The notes under the pieces were generated by a model. The model did no database searches, was not told where the DNA came from, and saw only the letters and a list, made by a program, of their open reading frames with translations. A stretch of DNA of 64,000 bases, taken from the NCBI RefSeq assembly GCF_040783975.1, contig NZ_CP160631.1, positions 1,426,001-1,490,000 on the forward strand, written 5' to 3'. Numbering within the stretch: the stretch's first letter is position 1; every line of letters starts with the position of its first letter. The position numbers and the translations under genes were made by a program. Below are positions 19,086 through 28,994 of the stretch, one piece after another. This DNA is from Pantoea sp. Ep11b (GTDB lineage: Bacteria; Pseudomonadota; Gammaproteobacteria; Enterobacterales; Enterobacteriaceae).

Positions 19086-19403
19086 TTAGCTCCAGAGTTT
19101 TTCCAGCTCATACAGCTGGCGGCTCTCTTCCTGCATCACATGCACGATCACATCACCGAGATCGACCACCACCCAGTCTGCCGCGCTTTTGCCTTCGATA
19201 CCCAGTGGCATCAGGCCCGCTAAACGGGATTCCTGCTCAACGTGTTCTGCGATAGAGGTCACATGACGCGTCGAGGTCCCGGTGCAGATGATCATGAAGT
19301 CGGTGATGCTGGATTTGCCCTGAACGTCGATGGTGACAATGTCCTGGCCTTTGAGATCATCAATCTTATCAATAACGAACTCTTGGAGTGCTTTACCTTG
19401 CAA
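19086..19403 (-). CDS. rsfS: Ribosomal silencing factor RsfS
   Basis: The best start is TTG at 19403, with AAGGGGA upstream, giving 105 residues beginning (M)QGKALQEF as in E. coli. An in-frame ATG at 19463 adds 20 residues that are not conserved. The DUF143 fold is clear from [18 protein letters not shown] and [16 protein letters not shown]. RsfS binds ribosomal protein uL14 and blocks 30S-50S joining in stationary phase or starvation. Confidence 0.94.
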   Translation of the reverse strand: MQGKALQEFVIDKIDDLKGQDIVTIDVQGKSSITDFMIICTGTSTRHVTSIAEHVEQESRLAGLMPLGIEGKSAADWVVVDLGDVIVHVMQEESRQLYELEKLWS

Positions 19404-19495
19404 AAGGTTCCCCTTGAAATCTGGTAGTAACGAGCCGGCTGTAAGCCCGGAGAGTGCAGCCAAAAAATTAAGCGGCGCAGTATAGCATGCCTGGA

Positions 19496-20140
19496 TCAGT
19501 CGCGATATAAGCCTTCGCGGTCGATATAATCGATAACCGACGCCGGCAGCAGATCGCCACAGGGCTGGTTCTGATGGCGACGGCGGCGAATTTCGGTCGC
19601 CGAAATATCATAGAGTGGGGTGTCCGCCAGCCAGATATGGCCCGCGGGTTGTTCGTGCAGCTGCCGGATATCGCGGGTGACATGGCGATCGAGCCAGTGC
19701 TGCATCGCTGGCGTGTCGAACCGGGTCGCGTAGCCGGGACGCTGGCAGACCAGCAGATGGCAGAGTGACAGCAGATCCTGCCAGCGATGCCATTTTGCCA
19801 GGCTCAGCAGCGAATCCTGACCGATGATAAATCCCAGGGGCTGTGTGGCACCGCGCTCCGCGCGCCAGCTCTCTAGCGTCGTTACCGTCCAGGAGGGGGT
19901 GTCGCGCTGCAGCTCGCGGGTGTCGACGTCAAACAGCGGCAGGTCGCGGATTGCGCAGCGCAGCATCGCCACCCGCTGCGCCGCCGTCGCTTCCGGCTGT
20001 GGCCGGTGCGGTGGCACGTTGTTGGGCAGCAGCGTCACGCGCTGCAGGCCGGTCTGCTGAGCCAGCGCCTCGACCGGACGCAGATGACCAAAATGGATGG
20101 GATCGAAGGTGCCGCCAAACAGCGCGTGTAGCTCAGACAT
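19496..20140 (-). CDS. nadD: Nicotinate-nucleotide adenylyltransferase NadD
   Basis: ATG at 20140 ([10 protein letters not shown]) overlaps the end of holA by 8 bases, the usual arrangement. The nucleotidyltransferase motif [14 protein letters not shown] and the ISATEIR motif are present in 214 residues. It converts nicotinate mononucleotide to deamido-NAD in NAD synthesis. In E. coli cobC follows; here only 92 non-coding bases separate nadD from rsfS. Confidence 0.96.
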   Translation of the reverse strand: MSELHALFGGTFDPIHFGHLRPVEALAQQTGLQRVTLLPNNVPPHRPQPEATAAQRVAMLRCAIRDLPLFDVDTRELQRDTPSWTVTTLESWRAERGATQPLGFIIGQDSLLSLAKWHRWQDLLSLCHLLVCQRPGYATRFDTPAMQHWLDRHVTRDIRQLHEQPAGHIWLADTPLYDISATEIRRRRHQNQPCGDLLPASVIDYIDREGLYRD

Positions 20141-21164
20141 GGGCGAAGCTCGTCGGGAAAGCACGGCTGCTGAGCAGCAGCGTCAGGGTCTGTAACTGCG
20201 GCCAGACCGACTGGCCATAATCCTGCTTCAGGGTGATCTCAATCTGACTCAGCAGATGGATAGCCCGTTGCAGGCGCGTCCCCTCCAGTCGCTGCAGGGC
20301 ATCGGTAAACAGCGTACGGCGGTTCTGCCAGATACGCTGCTGATCCATCAGCGTGCGCAGCGGCTGTTCATGCTGATGGCGCTGCAGATGCAGCAGCGTC
20401 AGCAGATCGCGCTGCAGCGTGCGCAGCAGAATCACGACTTCGCTCTCCTCTTTTTCCAGCTGATGCAGGATATGCAGGGCGCGACGGCTCTTGCCCGCCA
20501 GAAGGGCATCGACCCAGTGGAACGGCGTGAAGTGCGCCGCATCGCTGACCGCCTCTTCCACCCGGGGCAGGGTCAGTTTGCCGTCGGGCCACTGCAGCGA
20601 AAGCCGCTCCAGCGCCTGCGCCAGTGCCAGCAGATTGCCTTCATAGCAGTAACACAGCAGCTGAATAGCCGCATCATCCACCGACAGTTTCTGAGCCTTA
20701 GCGCGATTAGCGACCCAGCGCGGCAGTTGCGCCTGGTCCGGCGTCTGGCAGGGCACCAGCACCGCGGAGGCGGACAACGCTTTGAACCAGGCGCTGTTCT
20801 CCTGCGCTTTGGTGAGTTTTGGCATCCGGCAGATCAGCAGAATATCGGCGTGCAGCAGCTGAGCGAGCTTTACCAGCTGCTCGGCCATCGCGGCGTTGGG
20901 GCCATTATCGGGGAACTGTAGCGTCATGGTCTGACGCTGGGCAAACAGGCTCAGGGACTGGCAGCTGACGAACAGGCTCTCCCAGTCGGTCTGGGCGTCC
21001 AGCGTAAAACTGAAATGCTCTTCGAAGCCCTGCGCGGTGGCAGCGCTGCGGATCGCATCTGAACTTTCCTGCAACAGCAGCGGTTCATTGCCCGCTAACA
21101 AATAACAGGCGCGCAGCCCCTCACGGAGCTGCGCGCTGAGTTGCTCAGGATAAATCCTGATCAT
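20133..21164 (-). CDS. holA: DNA polymerase III delta subunit HolA
   Basis: The 343 residues match the delta subunit: [34 protein letters not shown] at the start includes the beta-clamp-opening region and the AAA+ like fold. It is the wrench of the clamp loader that opens the beta sliding clamp. The ATG overlaps the lptE stop by 4 bases, so the two are translationally coupled. Confidence 0.95.
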   Translation of the reverse strand: MIRIYPEQLSAQLREGLRACYLLAGNEPLLLQESSDAIRSAATAQGFEEHFSFTLDAQTDWESLFVSCQSLSLFAQRQTMTLQFPDNGPNAAMAEQLVKLAQLLHADILLICRMPKLTKAQENSAWFKALSASAVLVPCQTPDQAQLPRWVANRAKAQKLSVDDAAIQLLCYCYEGNLLALAQALERLSLQWPDGKLTLPRVEEAVSDAAHFTPFHWVDALLAGKSRRALHILHQLEKEESEVVILLRTLQRDLLTLLHLQRHQHEQPLRTLMDQQRIWQNRRTLFTDALQRLEGTRLQRAIHLLSQIEITLKQDYGQSVWPQLQTLTLLLSSRAFPTSFAHV

Positions 21165-21760
21165 TGCAGGCTGGTAGCCGAGGACGACGGCGCTTCCTGC
21201 GAACGCTGACCCGGCACCGGAATCACGGAAGCCGGTAAGGTCTCTTTGCTGTTCATCTGCGCGGCATGCACCGTCAGCAGCTTACGGACCAGCTGTTCGG
21301 CAGCACGCTGACGCATCTCCTGCGCGATCAGATCCTGCTCGGCATCTTTCGCCAGCGCCGCGTTCGGGTTATCGAAGAACGAGCGATAAACCGTGGTGCT
21401 GATAGGGTAGAGGCCTTTGCCCGGCAGCAGAACCTGCGCCGTCAGGGTCATGACCATCTGGTACTCCGCAGAGGTGCCGCTGATAAAGACCGAGGCGGTG
21501 TTTCGTCCCTGCGCCTCAGGGCCCAGACGCAGTGTCGGAATATCGGTGCGATTCTGCTTGCTGTCCTCAACAATGGTGACATTGTTGATACGCAGCTGCT
21601 GACGTACCGTGCGCGCCAGCGGACCATAAGGATCGCCGGATGAAACAATCAGCGTCTTCAGTTCGCTGGGCACCTGCGTGGTGCCGCGCGGATGAAAACC
21701 ACAGCCGGCGGTGATCACCACCGCCAGCATGACAAACAGCCTGATAATCGGATGTCGCAC
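21161..21760 (-). CDS. lptE: LPS-assembly outer-membrane lipoprotein LptE
   Basis: The 199-residue product has a lipoprotein signal with lipobox ITAGC, then [17 protein letters not shown]. LptE plugs the LptD barrel and helps deliver lipopolysaccharide to the cell surface. The Ser-rich C-terminal tail is variable. It begins 14 bases after leuS in the same direction and overlaps holA, forming leuS-lptE-holA-nadD. Confidence 0.95.
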   Translation of the reverse strand: MRHPIIRLFVMLAVVITAGCGFHPRGTTQVPSELKTLIVSSGDPYGPLARTVRQQLRINNVTIVEDSKQNRTDIPTLRLGPEAQGRNTASVFISGTSAEYQMVMTLTAQVLLPGKGLYPISTTVYRSFFDNPNAALAKDAEQDLIAQEMRQRAAEQLVRKLLTVHAAQMNSKETLPASVIPVPGQRSQEAPSSSATSLQ

Positions 21761-21774
21761 AGTTCCTCCTGAAC

Positions 21775-24357
21775 TTAACCTACGACCAGGTTAAGCAGTT
21801 TGCCCGGTACATAAATGACTTTACGGATAGTCACGCCGTCCAGATACTTCGCCACCAGATGCTCCTGGGCAGCGCGTGCCTGAACCTGTTCCTGCGTGGC
21901 ATCGGCTGGTACGGTAATCTTGCCGCGCACTTTGCCGTTCACCTGCACCACGACCAGCAGTGAATCTTCAACCATAGCGGCTTCATCCGCAACCGGCCAG
22001 CTCGCGTCGTCGATGGTGCCTTCACCGCCCAGCGTCTGCCACAGAACATAGCAGGCGTGTGGGGTAAACGGATAGAGCAGACGCACGACCGCCAGCAGCG
22101 CTTCCTGCATCAGAGCGCGATCCTGTTCGCTCTCCTGCGGCGCGCGGGTCAGTTTGTTCATCAGCTCCATGATCGCCGCAATCGCGGTGTTGAAGGTCTG
22201 ACGACGACCAATGTCATCCGCCACCTTGGCGATGGTTTTGTGCAGATCGCGACGCAGCGATTTCTGCTCGTCGTTCAGGCTGTTCACATCCAGCGCCACG
22301 GTCGCACCCTGCTGGGTGTGTTCGTAGATCAGTTTCCAGACACGTTTCAGGAAGCGGTTCGCCCCTTCAACGCCTGATTCCTGCCACTCCAGCGTCATAT
22401 CCGCCGGTGATGCGAACATCATGAACAGACGCACGGTGTCCGCGCCGTAACGCTCAACCATCAGCTGCGGGTCGATGCCGTTGTTTTTCGACTTCGACAT
22501 TTTGCTCATGCCCGCATACACCACTTCGCGGCCCTGTTTGTCGGTCGCTTTGACAATGCGGCCTTTCTCGTCGCGCTCAACCTCTACGTCAACCGGTGAT
22601 ACCCAGTTGCGTTCGCCGTTGGCGCCAGAGTAGTAGAAGGCATCAGCCAGCACCATGCCCTGACACAGCAGACGTTTAGCCGGCTCATCAGAGTTCACCA
22701 GGCCCGCGTCACGCAGCAGCTTGTGGAAGAAGCGGAAGTACATCAGGTGCATGATGGCGTGTTCGATGCCGCCGACATACTGATCGACCGGCAGCCAGTA
22801 GTTGGCCGCAGCCGGATCCAGCATGCCCTCTTTATAACTGGCGCAGGTATAACGCGCGTAGTACCAGGAGGACTCCATAAAGGTGTCGAAGGTGTCAGTT
22901 TCGCGCAGCGCAGGCTGACCGTTGACCGTGGTCTTCGCCCACTCCGGATCGGCTTTGATCGGGCTGGTAATGCCGTCCATCACCACATCTTCCGGCAGGA
23001 TCACCGGCAGCTGATCGTCCGGTGCTGGCATCACGGTGCCATCTTCCAGCGTCACCATCGGGATAGGGGCACCCCAGTAGCGCTGACGGGAGACACCCCA
23101 GTCGCGCAGGCGATAGTTAACTTTGCGTACGCCCACGCCTTTGGCGGCCAGCGAGTCCGCAATGGCGTTGAAACCTGCCGCGTGATCCAGTCCGTTGAAT
23201 TCACCGGAGTTGAACAGCGCACCTTTGTCGGTCATCGCCGCGGCGCTGACGTCAGGGATAGAGCCATCCAGATTGAGGACGACCGGCTTAATCGGCAGAT
23301 CATATTTGGTGGCGAATTCCCAGTCGCGCTGGTCGTGCGCCGGAACGGCCATCACGGCGCCGGTGCCATATTCCATCAGCACAAAGTTAGCCACCCAGAC
23401 CGGGAGCTGTTCGCCGGTCAGCGGATGCGTCACCGCCAGACCGGTCGCCATGCCTTTCTTCTCCATGGTGGCCATATCGGCTTCGGCCACTTTGGTATTG
23501 CGGCATTCAGCGATAAAGTCAGCCAGCGCAGGGTTGTTCACCGACGCCTGGGTGGCCAGCGGATGACCGGCAGCCACGGCCACATAGGTCGCACCGATAA
23601 AGGTGTCCGGACGGGTGGTGTAGACGGTGACCTGCTCTTCGCTGTTGGCGACGTCGAAGGTGATCTCAACGCCTTCGGAGCGGCCGATCCAGTTACGCTG
23701 CATGGTTTTGACCTGTTCAGGCCACTCTTCCAGCGTATCCAGATCGTTCAGCAGCTCTTCCGCGTAATCGGTGATTTTGATAAACCACTGCGGGATCTCT
23801 TTGCGCTCAACTTTGCTGTCGCAGCGCCAGCAGCAGCCATCGATGACCTGCTCGTTCGCCAGCACCGTCTGATCGTTCGGGCACCAGTTCACGGCGGAGG
23901 TCTTTTTATAGACCAGGCCTTTTTCATACAGTCTGGCAAAGAACCACTGCTCCCAGCGATAGTATTCTGGCTGGCAGGTCGCGAGTTCACGACTCCAGTC
24001 ATAGCCAAAGCCCAGCAGCTTGAGCTGGTTCTTCATATAGGCAATGTTGTCGTAGGTCCACGGAGCCGGAGCAGTGTTATTTTTAACCGCCGCGCCCTCT
24101 GCAGGCAGGCCGAAAGCATCCCAGCCGATAGGCTGAAGAACGTTTTTGCCGAGCATGCGCTGATAACGCGCGATTACGTCGCCGATGGTGTAGTTACGAA
24201 CGTGGCCCATGTGCAGGCGGCCAGAAGGATAGGGCAGCATGGAGAGGCAGTAGTACTTCTCTTTCCCTTCCTGCTCAGTCACTTTAAACGTTTCGTTTTC
24301 ATCCCAGTGCTGCTGCACACGGGATTCAATCTCTTCCGGGCGGTATTGCTCTTGCAT
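21775..24357 (-). CDS. leuS: Leucyl-tRNA synthetase LeuS
   Basis: This 860-residue class Ia synthetase is the same length as in E. coli. The HIGH motif reads HMGHVRNYT, the second motif KMSKSKNNG, and the CP1 editing domain between them includes [16 protein letters not shown] zinc-binding CCWRCDS segment is also present. It charges tRNA-Leu, one isoacceptor of which (TAG anticodon) is encoded at 36.6 kb. The opposite strand carries a very long spurious open frame because of codon bias. Confidence 0.98.
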   Translation of the reverse strand: MQEQYRPEEIESRVQQHWDENETFKVTEQEGKEKYYCLSMLPYPSGRLHMGHVRNYTIGDVIARYQRMLGKNVLQPIGWDAFGLPAEGAAVKNNTAPAPWTYDNIAYMKNQLKLLGFGYDWSRELATCQPEYYRWEQWFFARLYEKGLVYKKTSAVNWCPNDQTVLANEQVIDGCCWRCDSKVERKEIPQWFIKITDYAEELLNDLDTLEEWPEQVKTMQRNWIGRSEGVEITFDVANSEEQVTVYTTRPDTFIGATYVAVAAGHPLATQASVNNPALADFIAECRNTKVAEADMATMEKKGMATGLAVTHPLTGEQLPVWVANFVLMEYGTGAVMAVPAHDQRDWEFATKYDLPIKPVVLNLDGSIPDVSAAAMTDKGALFNSGEFNGLDHAAGFNAIADSLAAKGVGVRKVNYRLRDWGVSRQRYWGAPIPMVTLEDGTVMPAPDDQLPVILPEDVVMDGITSPIKADPEWAKTTVNGQPALRETDTFDTFMESSWYYARYTCASYKEGMLDPAAANYWLPVDQYVGGIEHAIMHLMYFRFFHKLLRDAGLVNSDEPAKRLLCQGMVLADAFYYSGANGERNWVSPVDVEVERDEKGRIVKATDKQGREVVYAGMSKMSKSKNNGIDPQLMVERYGADTVRLFMMFASPADMTLEWQESGVEGANRFLKRVWKLIYEHTQQGATVALDVNSLNDEQKSLRRDLHKTIAKVADDIGRRQTFNTAIAAIMELMNKLTRAPQESEQDRALMQEALLAVVRLLYPFTPHACYVLWQTLGGEGTIDDASWPVADEAAMVEDSLLVVVQVNGKVRGKITVPADATQEQVQARAAQEHLVAKYLDGVTIRKVIYVPGKLLNLVVG

Positions 24358-24579
24358 GGCTGCCTGTGGTCCTTTGTGAATAACATTTTTCTGGCTCTAA
24401 GATCCGCATAGCATACCCATAAGGCCGCATCTCAACAACACTTCCCACTTTGGCGGCGACGATTTCTGCGGAAAGCGTCAGCGCTCTCACTCTTTTGTAA
24501 TTCACTGTACAGACGACACGGCAACAGCCACATTGCGACTAAACTTACTTCAGCGAGGGTCTGCATAAAGGAGAATAAA

Positions 24580-25062
24580 ATGAATAAAGTGGCTCAGGAA
24601 TATCGCGAGTCGTTAGCCGTGTTGACCGAGCGTCTTCGTCAGGGCGATCGTAACCTTGATGAACTGATTGCCGGACGGCGACAGCAGCTGATGGCGCGCG
24701 AAACGTTAACGGAAGCGGAAATTGATCAGGCGCTGAGTTCCGTGCGCCGCGATCTGGGGGAGTTTGCACGCAGTTATACCGATGTCGAAGAGCCGCTGGC
24801 GGATTCGCTGTTTATGCGCATTATCCGCGAGAGCGTCTGGAAAGAGCTGGCGGACATCACCGATAAAAGTCAGCTGGAGTGGCGCGAGGTCTTTCAGGAT
24901 CTGCATCACCACGGGGTGTATCAGAGCGGAGAAGTGGTAGGGCTGGGCAATCTGGTGTGTGAAAAGTGTCAGTTTACCCGCGCTATTTACACGCCTGAAA
25001 CCCTGTCGCGCTGCCCGGAGTGCGGCCACGATCAGTTCCAGCGTCAGCCATTTGAGCCCTGA
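24580..25062 (+). CDS. ybeL: DUF1451 zinc-ribbon protein YbeL
   Basis: The 160-residue product has an N-terminal helical region rich in charged residues and a C-terminal zinc ribbon with CEKCQFTRA and CPECGHDQF (two Cys-x2-Cys knuckles about 20 residues apart). It matches E. coli YbeL in family and place, divergent from leuS. Its function is unknown. The ribosome site AAGGAGAA precedes ATG 24580. Confidence 0.92.
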   Translation: MNKVAQEYRESLAVLTERLRQGDRNLDELIAGRRQQLMARETLTEAEIDQALSSVRRDLGEFARSYTDVEEPLADSLFMRIIRESVWKELADITDKSQLEWREVFQDLHHHGVYQSGEVVGLGNLVCEKCQFTRAIYTPETLSRCPECGHDQFQRQPFEP

Positions 25063-25085
25063 CAGGATTGCGTGAATGAAAGGAA

Positions 25086-25108
25086 GCGGGTCACGCTGTG
25101 TGACCCGC
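25086..25108. terminator. Hairpin between convergent ybeL and gltL
   Basis: A perfect 9-bp stem GCGGGTCAC/GTGACCCGC encloses a 5-base loop midway between the two stops. No T-run follows, so termination may be only partial. Confidence 0.5.
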
Positions 25109-25120
25109 CGGTTACGCAGA

Positions 25121-25846
25121 TTAGTGCAGGATTTTAGCGAGGAACTCTTTCGCGCGGTCAGACTGTGGGTTATTAAAGAAGTCATCCTTGTTGGTGTCTT
25201 CGATAATTTTCCCCTCATCCATGAAAATGACGCGGTTAGCCACTTTGCGGGCAAAGCCCATCTCATGCGTTACCACCATCATCGTCATGCCCTCCTGGGC
25301 CAGCTCAACCATGACATCCAGCACTTCGTTGATCATCTCCGGGTCCAGCGCCGAGGTCGGCTCATCAAACAGCATCGCGATGGGATCCATGCAGAGCGCC
25401 CGCGCAATCGCCACGCGCTGCTGCTGACCACCGGAAAGCTGGCCGGGGAACTTCTCCGCATGGGCCGCCAGACCTACGCGCTTCAGCAGTTTCAGCCCCT
25501 TTTCACGGGCCTCCGCTTTATCGCGCTTCAGCACTTTTACCTGCGCCAGCACCAGATTGTTGATAATGCTCAGATGCGGGAACAGCTCGAAGTGCTGGAA
25601 AACCATGCCTACCTGGCTGCGAAGCTGCGCCAGATTGGTTTTTTTGTTGTTCACCTCGGTGCCGTTGACGGCGATCACACCCTGCTGAATCGGCTCAAGG
25701 CCGTTCACCGTTTTAATCAGCGTCGATTTACCGGAACCGGACGGTCCGCACACCACTACCACCTCACCGGTTTTGACATCGGTTGAGCAGTCGGTCAGCA
25801 CCTGAAAGTGACCATACCACTTAGAAACATTTTTCAGGCTAATCAT
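25121..25846 (-). CDS. gltL: Glutamate/aspartate ABC transporter ATPase GltL
   Basis: The product is 241 residues with Walker [12 protein letters not shown], signature [15 protein letters not shown] and Walker [13 protein letters not shown], and the H-loop in VVTHEMGFA. It is the ATP-hydrolysing subunit of the GltIJKL importer. It starts directly after the gltK stop codon with no gap, indicating coupling. Confidence 0.96.
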   Translation of the reverse strand: MISLKNVSKWYGHFQVLTDCSTDVKTGEVVVVCGPSGSGKSTLIKTVNGLEPIQQGVIAVNGTEVNNKKTNLAQLRSQVGMVFQHFELFPHLSIINNLVLAQVKVLKRDKAEAREKGLKLLKRVGLAAHAEKFPGQLSGGQQQRVAIARALCMDPIAMLFDEPTSALDPEMINEVLDVMVELAQEGMTMMVVTHEMGFARKVANRVIFMDEGKIIEDTNKDDFFNNPQSDRAKEFLAKILH

Positions 25847-26524
25847 TTAAACCGTCCTTTTTCTTTTGAGATAGCTGACCAGCAACGAGGCGCTCAGGCT
25901 GATAACGAAGTAGACCAGACCTGCAAACAGAACCATTTCAACCTGGGTTCCGTCGCGCTCACCGATAGTGGACGCGGTGCGGAAGAAGTCCGCCAGGCTT
26001 AAGACATAGACCAGTGAAGTATCCTGGAACAGCACGATACCCTGGGTCAGTAACAGCGGAACCATGGCGCGGAACGCCTGCGGCAGAATGATCAGCCGCA
26101 TCGACTGCCAGGGTGTCATACCCAGCGCCAGCGCCGCGTTGCCCTGACCGCGCGAGATACTGATGATGCCCGCACGGATAATTTCCGAGTAGTAGGCCGC
26201 TTCAAACAGCGAGAAGGCGACCATGGCGGAAATCAGGCGGATATCGGTCTTTGGCGACAGCCCCAGCACCTGCTGCAGGAAGCTCGGCACCACCAGATAG
26301 AACCACAGCAGCACCATGACCAGCGGCACCGAGCGGAACAGGTTGACATAAATTTTAGCGAACCAGCTGACAGGCTTAATGCTCGACAGACGCATCACCG
26401 CCAGCAGGGTGCCCCACAGAATGCCGAACACCACGGCGGTCAGGGTGATCTTAAAGGTGATCACCAGGCCGTTAAGCAGATAGGGCATGCTGGGTACAAT
26501 GGAACTCCAGTCAAACTCGTACAT
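25847..26524 (-). CDS. gltK: Glutamate/aspartate ABC transporter permease GltK
   Basis: This 225-residue permease of the His/Glu/Gln/Arg/opine type has about five membrane helices. The cytoplasmic EAA loop reads [22 protein letters not shown]. It pairs with GltJ to form the channel. Its ATG overlaps the gltJ stop by one base (TAATG). Confidence 0.95.
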   Translation of the reverse strand: MYEFDWSSIVPSMPYLLNGLVITFKITLTAVVFGILWGTLLAVMRLSSIKPVSWFAKIYVNLFRSVPLVMVLLWFYLVVPSFLQQVLGLSPKTDIRLISAMVAFSLFEAAYYSEIIRAGIISISRGQGNAALALGMTPWQSMRLIILPQAFRAMVPLLLTQGIVLFQDTSLVYVLSLADFFRTASTIGERDGTQVEMVLFAGLVYFVISLSASLLVSYLKRKRTV

Positions 26525-27264
26525 TACTTGCCTCCCGCATTGCCTGGCAGCCGGACTTTGCGTTCGACCAGACTCATCAAGAACATAATCACCAGGTTGA
26601 TGGCGATATAGGCCAGCGTAATGGCAGTAAAGGATTCATAGGCGTGCGCAGAGTAGTCGAGCAGTTTGCCCGCCTGCGCCGCCATATCGACCAGACCGAT
26701 GGTGGAGGCGATCGCGGAGTTTTTCACCAGGTTGAGCATCTCCGATGTCATCGGCGGCACAATCACGCGATAGGCATTCGGCAGTAGGACATAGCGATAG
26801 GTCTGCGGCAGGGTCAAGCCCATCGCCAGCCCCGCATTCTTCTGTCCCGTCGGCAGTGACTGAATGGCTGCGCGTACCTGCTCGCAGACGCGGGCGGCGG
26901 TAAACAGACCCAGACAGATCATCGAGGAGAGGAAGAACTGAATATTCGGGTCCAGCTCAGACTTAAACCACATGCCCAGCTTTTCGCCCACCAGTTCGGG
27001 CGCGACCAGATACCAGAAGAAGAACTGGACGATCAGCGGGATGTTACGAAACAGTTCCACATAGCAGGTGCCAAGGGTGGAAAGCAGGCGATTCGGCACC
27101 GTGCGCAGAATGCCGAAAAATGAACCTACGCAGAAGGCGATAATCCAGGCACAGCAGGAGACCGCAATAGTCACCTGAAAACCGGACCACAGCCAGCCAA
27201 GGTAGGTCGTATTACCGAACGGGGCCTGTTCGAGGAAAATGCCCCAGTTCCAATCGATACCCAT
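26524..27264 (-). CDS. gltJ: Glutamate/aspartate ABC transporter permease GltJ
   Basis: The 246-residue permease has its EAA loop in [23 protein letters not shown]. It begins 12 bases after the T-run of an intrinsic terminator, so transcription into gltJKL depends on read-through from gltI. This would keep the membrane subunits at lower levels than the binding protein. Confidence 0.95.
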   Translation of the reverse strand: MGIDWNWGIFLEQAPFGNTTYLGWLWSGFQVTIAVSCCAWIIAFCVGSFFGILRTVPNRLLSTLGTCYVELFRNIPLIVQFFFWYLVAPELVGEKLGMWFKSELDPNIQFFLSSMICLGLFTAARVCEQVRAAIQSLPTGQKNAGLAMGLTLPQTYRYVLLPNAYRVIVPPMTSEMLNLVKNSAIASTIGLVDMAAQAGKLLDYSAHAYESFTAITLAYIAINLVIMFLMSLVERKVRLPGNAGGK

Positions 27265-27276
27265 AACGAGCTCCGG

Positions 27277-27440
27277 AAAAAAAGGGTAGCTAAGCTACCC
27301 TGAAGATTGATGAACGGCGTTTTATTGCCTGATTCAGGGGAACGACCCGAATCAGTCTGTCTGTCCATGCCGCGGTTTCAGCAATCGAGAGGGCAGCCAG
27401 GCCGCCCTTGTTATACCCGTTCTCTTTCAGGCTGCGTCTG
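27277..27440 (-). ncRNA. sroC: Candidate SroC sponge RNA from the gltI-gltJ interval
   Basis: In E. coli and Salmonella the gltI 3' region is processed to SroC, an Hfq-binding RNA that titrates GcvB. Here the same 271-base gap ends with a classic intrinsic terminator: GGGTAGCT/AGCTACCC stem (27284-27300) with a T-run (27277-27283) just before gltJ. The 3' end is therefore well placed; the 5' processing site is a guess. I did not align the body to known SroC. Confidence 0.55.
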
Positions 27441-27535
27441 ACCCGGTGCACGTATCCGCCGCGCTGACCTGGGTCACGCGCCGGGATACATGCGCCTGCC
27501 ATAAGGCAACCTGAAATCCATTGGGTATTTTTTTG

Positions 27536-28432
27536 TTAATTCAGTGCCTTGTCATTCGGCGTCTTGAACAGGGCTTTCATGTCGTCAGACAGCTCAAAGT
27601 TCATGTTCAGGTTCTTCGGTGGAATCGGCTGCTTGAACCAGGTATCGAACCATTTTTCGGCCTGACCCGAGGTCTGGGCTTTCGCGATGGTTTCATCGAC
27701 CAGTGCTTTGAACTGCGGGTCGTCTTTACGCAGCATACAGCCGTAAGCTTCTTTCGACTGTGGCGTACCTAAGATCTCCCAGTTGTCCGGCTTTTTAGCC
27801 TTGGCGCGTTCGCCGGCCAGCAGGGCATCATCCATCATAAAGGCCACGGCACGACCGGTTTCCAGGGTACGGAAAGAGTCACCGTGATCTTTTGCGCTGA
27901 TAATGCGCATATCCATTTTCTGTTCGTCATTCAGTTTGTGCAGCAGCACTTCAGAGGTGGTGCCGGACGTCACGACCACGGTCTTGCCTTTCAGGTCGGC
28001 GAAATCCTTGATCGGGCCACCTTTCTTAACCAGCAGACGGGTGCCGATGACGAAGATGGTGTCTGAGAACGCGGCCTGTTTCTGGCGCTCAAGGTTATTC
28101 GTGGTCGATCCACACTCATAATCGTAGGTGCCGTTTTGCAGCAGCGGGATACGGTTTTGTGAGGTGATTGGGATCATTTTGACCTGCAGGTCAGGCTTGT
28201 TCAGCTTCGCTTTGATCGCGTCCACGATAGCATTGGAGTAAGCCTGCGAATAACCCACGACTTTTTGCTGGTTGTCATAATAAGAGAAGGGAACTGATGA
28301 TTCGCGATGCCCGACCACAATGACGCCATTGTCATTGATCTTCTTCAGAGTGCCGCTGAGATCTTCCGCCTGGGCCGCTCCCGCCGCTGCGCCGATCAGC
28401 AGAAGAGATAATGCCACTTTGCGTAATTGCAT
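27536..28432 (-). CDS. gltI: Glutamate/aspartate periplasmic binding protein GltI
   Basis: The product is 298 residues with a signal peptide ending GAAQA, followed by the type 3 solute-binding fold (INDNGVIVVGHRESSVPFSY, GKTVVVTSGTTSEVL, SKEAYGCMLRKDD). It delivers L-glutamate and L-aspartate to GltJK. The leader carries a GcvB-type target site. The start is preceded by AAGGAG. Confidence 0.96.
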   Translation of the reverse strand: MQLRKVALSLLLIGAAAGAAQAEDLSGTLKKINDNGVIVVGHRESSVPFSYYDNQQKVVGYSQAYSNAIVDAIKAKLNKPDLQVKMIPITSQNRIPLLQNGTYDYECGSTTNNLERQKQAAFSDTIFVIGTRLLVKKGGPIKDFADLKGKTVVVTSGTTSEVLLHKLNDEQKMDMRIISAKDHGDSFRTLETGRAVAFMMDDALLAGERAKAKKPDNWEILGTPQSKEAYGCMLRKDDPQFKALVDETIAKAQTSGQAEKWFDTWFKQPIPPKNLNMNFELSDDMKALFKTPNDKALN

Positions 28433-28485
28433 GTTCCAACTCCTTAGTATGGAAAAGGCACAGGTTATAACCTGCGCTGATTATG

Positions 28486-28493
28486 ATGTTGTG
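28486..28493 (-). promoter_or_regulatory. GcvB small-RNA target motif in the gltI leader
   Basis: CACAACAT, an exact fit to the CACAACAY motif recognised by the GcvB R1 region, lies 54-61 bases upstream of the gltI start inside a C/A-rich stretch. Salmonella gltI is a classic GcvB target with a C/A-rich element at a similar distance. Confidence 0.6.
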
Positions 28494-28608
28494 TCTGTTT
28501 TGCTGCGCTTTTGCTCATACTGCGGTTTTCGTCGCCGCAGATGAGTGATTAACATAACGGATTGTTAACGCAATGAAACAAAAAAGTTTCTTTTTTGCGA
28601 GGTGATAC

Positions 28609-28676
28609 GCACCAAAAAAAGGCAGTTTTTTCATTCTGCGCGTTTTGGGTGCAGCAGAAATGACTGTTTTGGTGCA
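28609..28676. promoter_or_regulatory. Three repeated GCACC-AAAA elements upstream of gltI
   Basis: GCACCAAAAA (28609-28618, plus strand) and two inverse copies TTTTGGGTGCA (28643-28653) and TTTTGGTGCA (28667-28676) lie about 180-245 bases before gltI. They resemble half-sites of the nitrogen regulator NtrC (TGCACCA/TGGTGCA). I found no convincing sigma-54 promoter between them and gltI, so the assignment is tentative. Confidence 0.35.
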
Positions 28677-28699
28677 ACCGGCCAGGCGACAGCGCCTGC

Positions 28700-28994
28700 A
28701 ATCCGCCCGTTAGCGAAAAACAGTGAAATATTTAGCAATCATCGTGCCAGAAAGCGGTGCAGCCGGTGAAAGGCAGCAGCGTCTGCGGCCGGAGGAGAAG
28801 GAAATATCGGGAAATCAGTAAAAGTGGCGGGTCGGCGGGTCGGTAAGCGCGGCACGCATCGGGCAGTAACAGGGCTGTCAGGCGTGCGGGCAGAAGAGAA
28901 GCCATTCCGCGCCACAGCAGGCGCGGAATGCAAAAAGCAGTGTCTGAGTGTAAAGCGCCGGCTGCATCGCACAGCCGGCCCCGCGGATGAGCGG
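28700..28994. other. Region between lnt and the gltI promoter, with two strong hairpins
   Basis: No supported gene. Two perfect inverted repeats lie close together: CATTCCGCGCC/GGCGCGGAATG (28903-28930, 11-bp stem) and GCCGGCTG/CAGCCGGC (28957-28979, 8-bp stem). They follow the lnt stop and probably form its transcript end, though neither has a T-run. Confidence 0.5.

Noticed and set aside
22723-24411. 562-codon ORF opposite leuS
   Set aside because: Antisense shadow of leuS produced by codon bias; no family resemblance.
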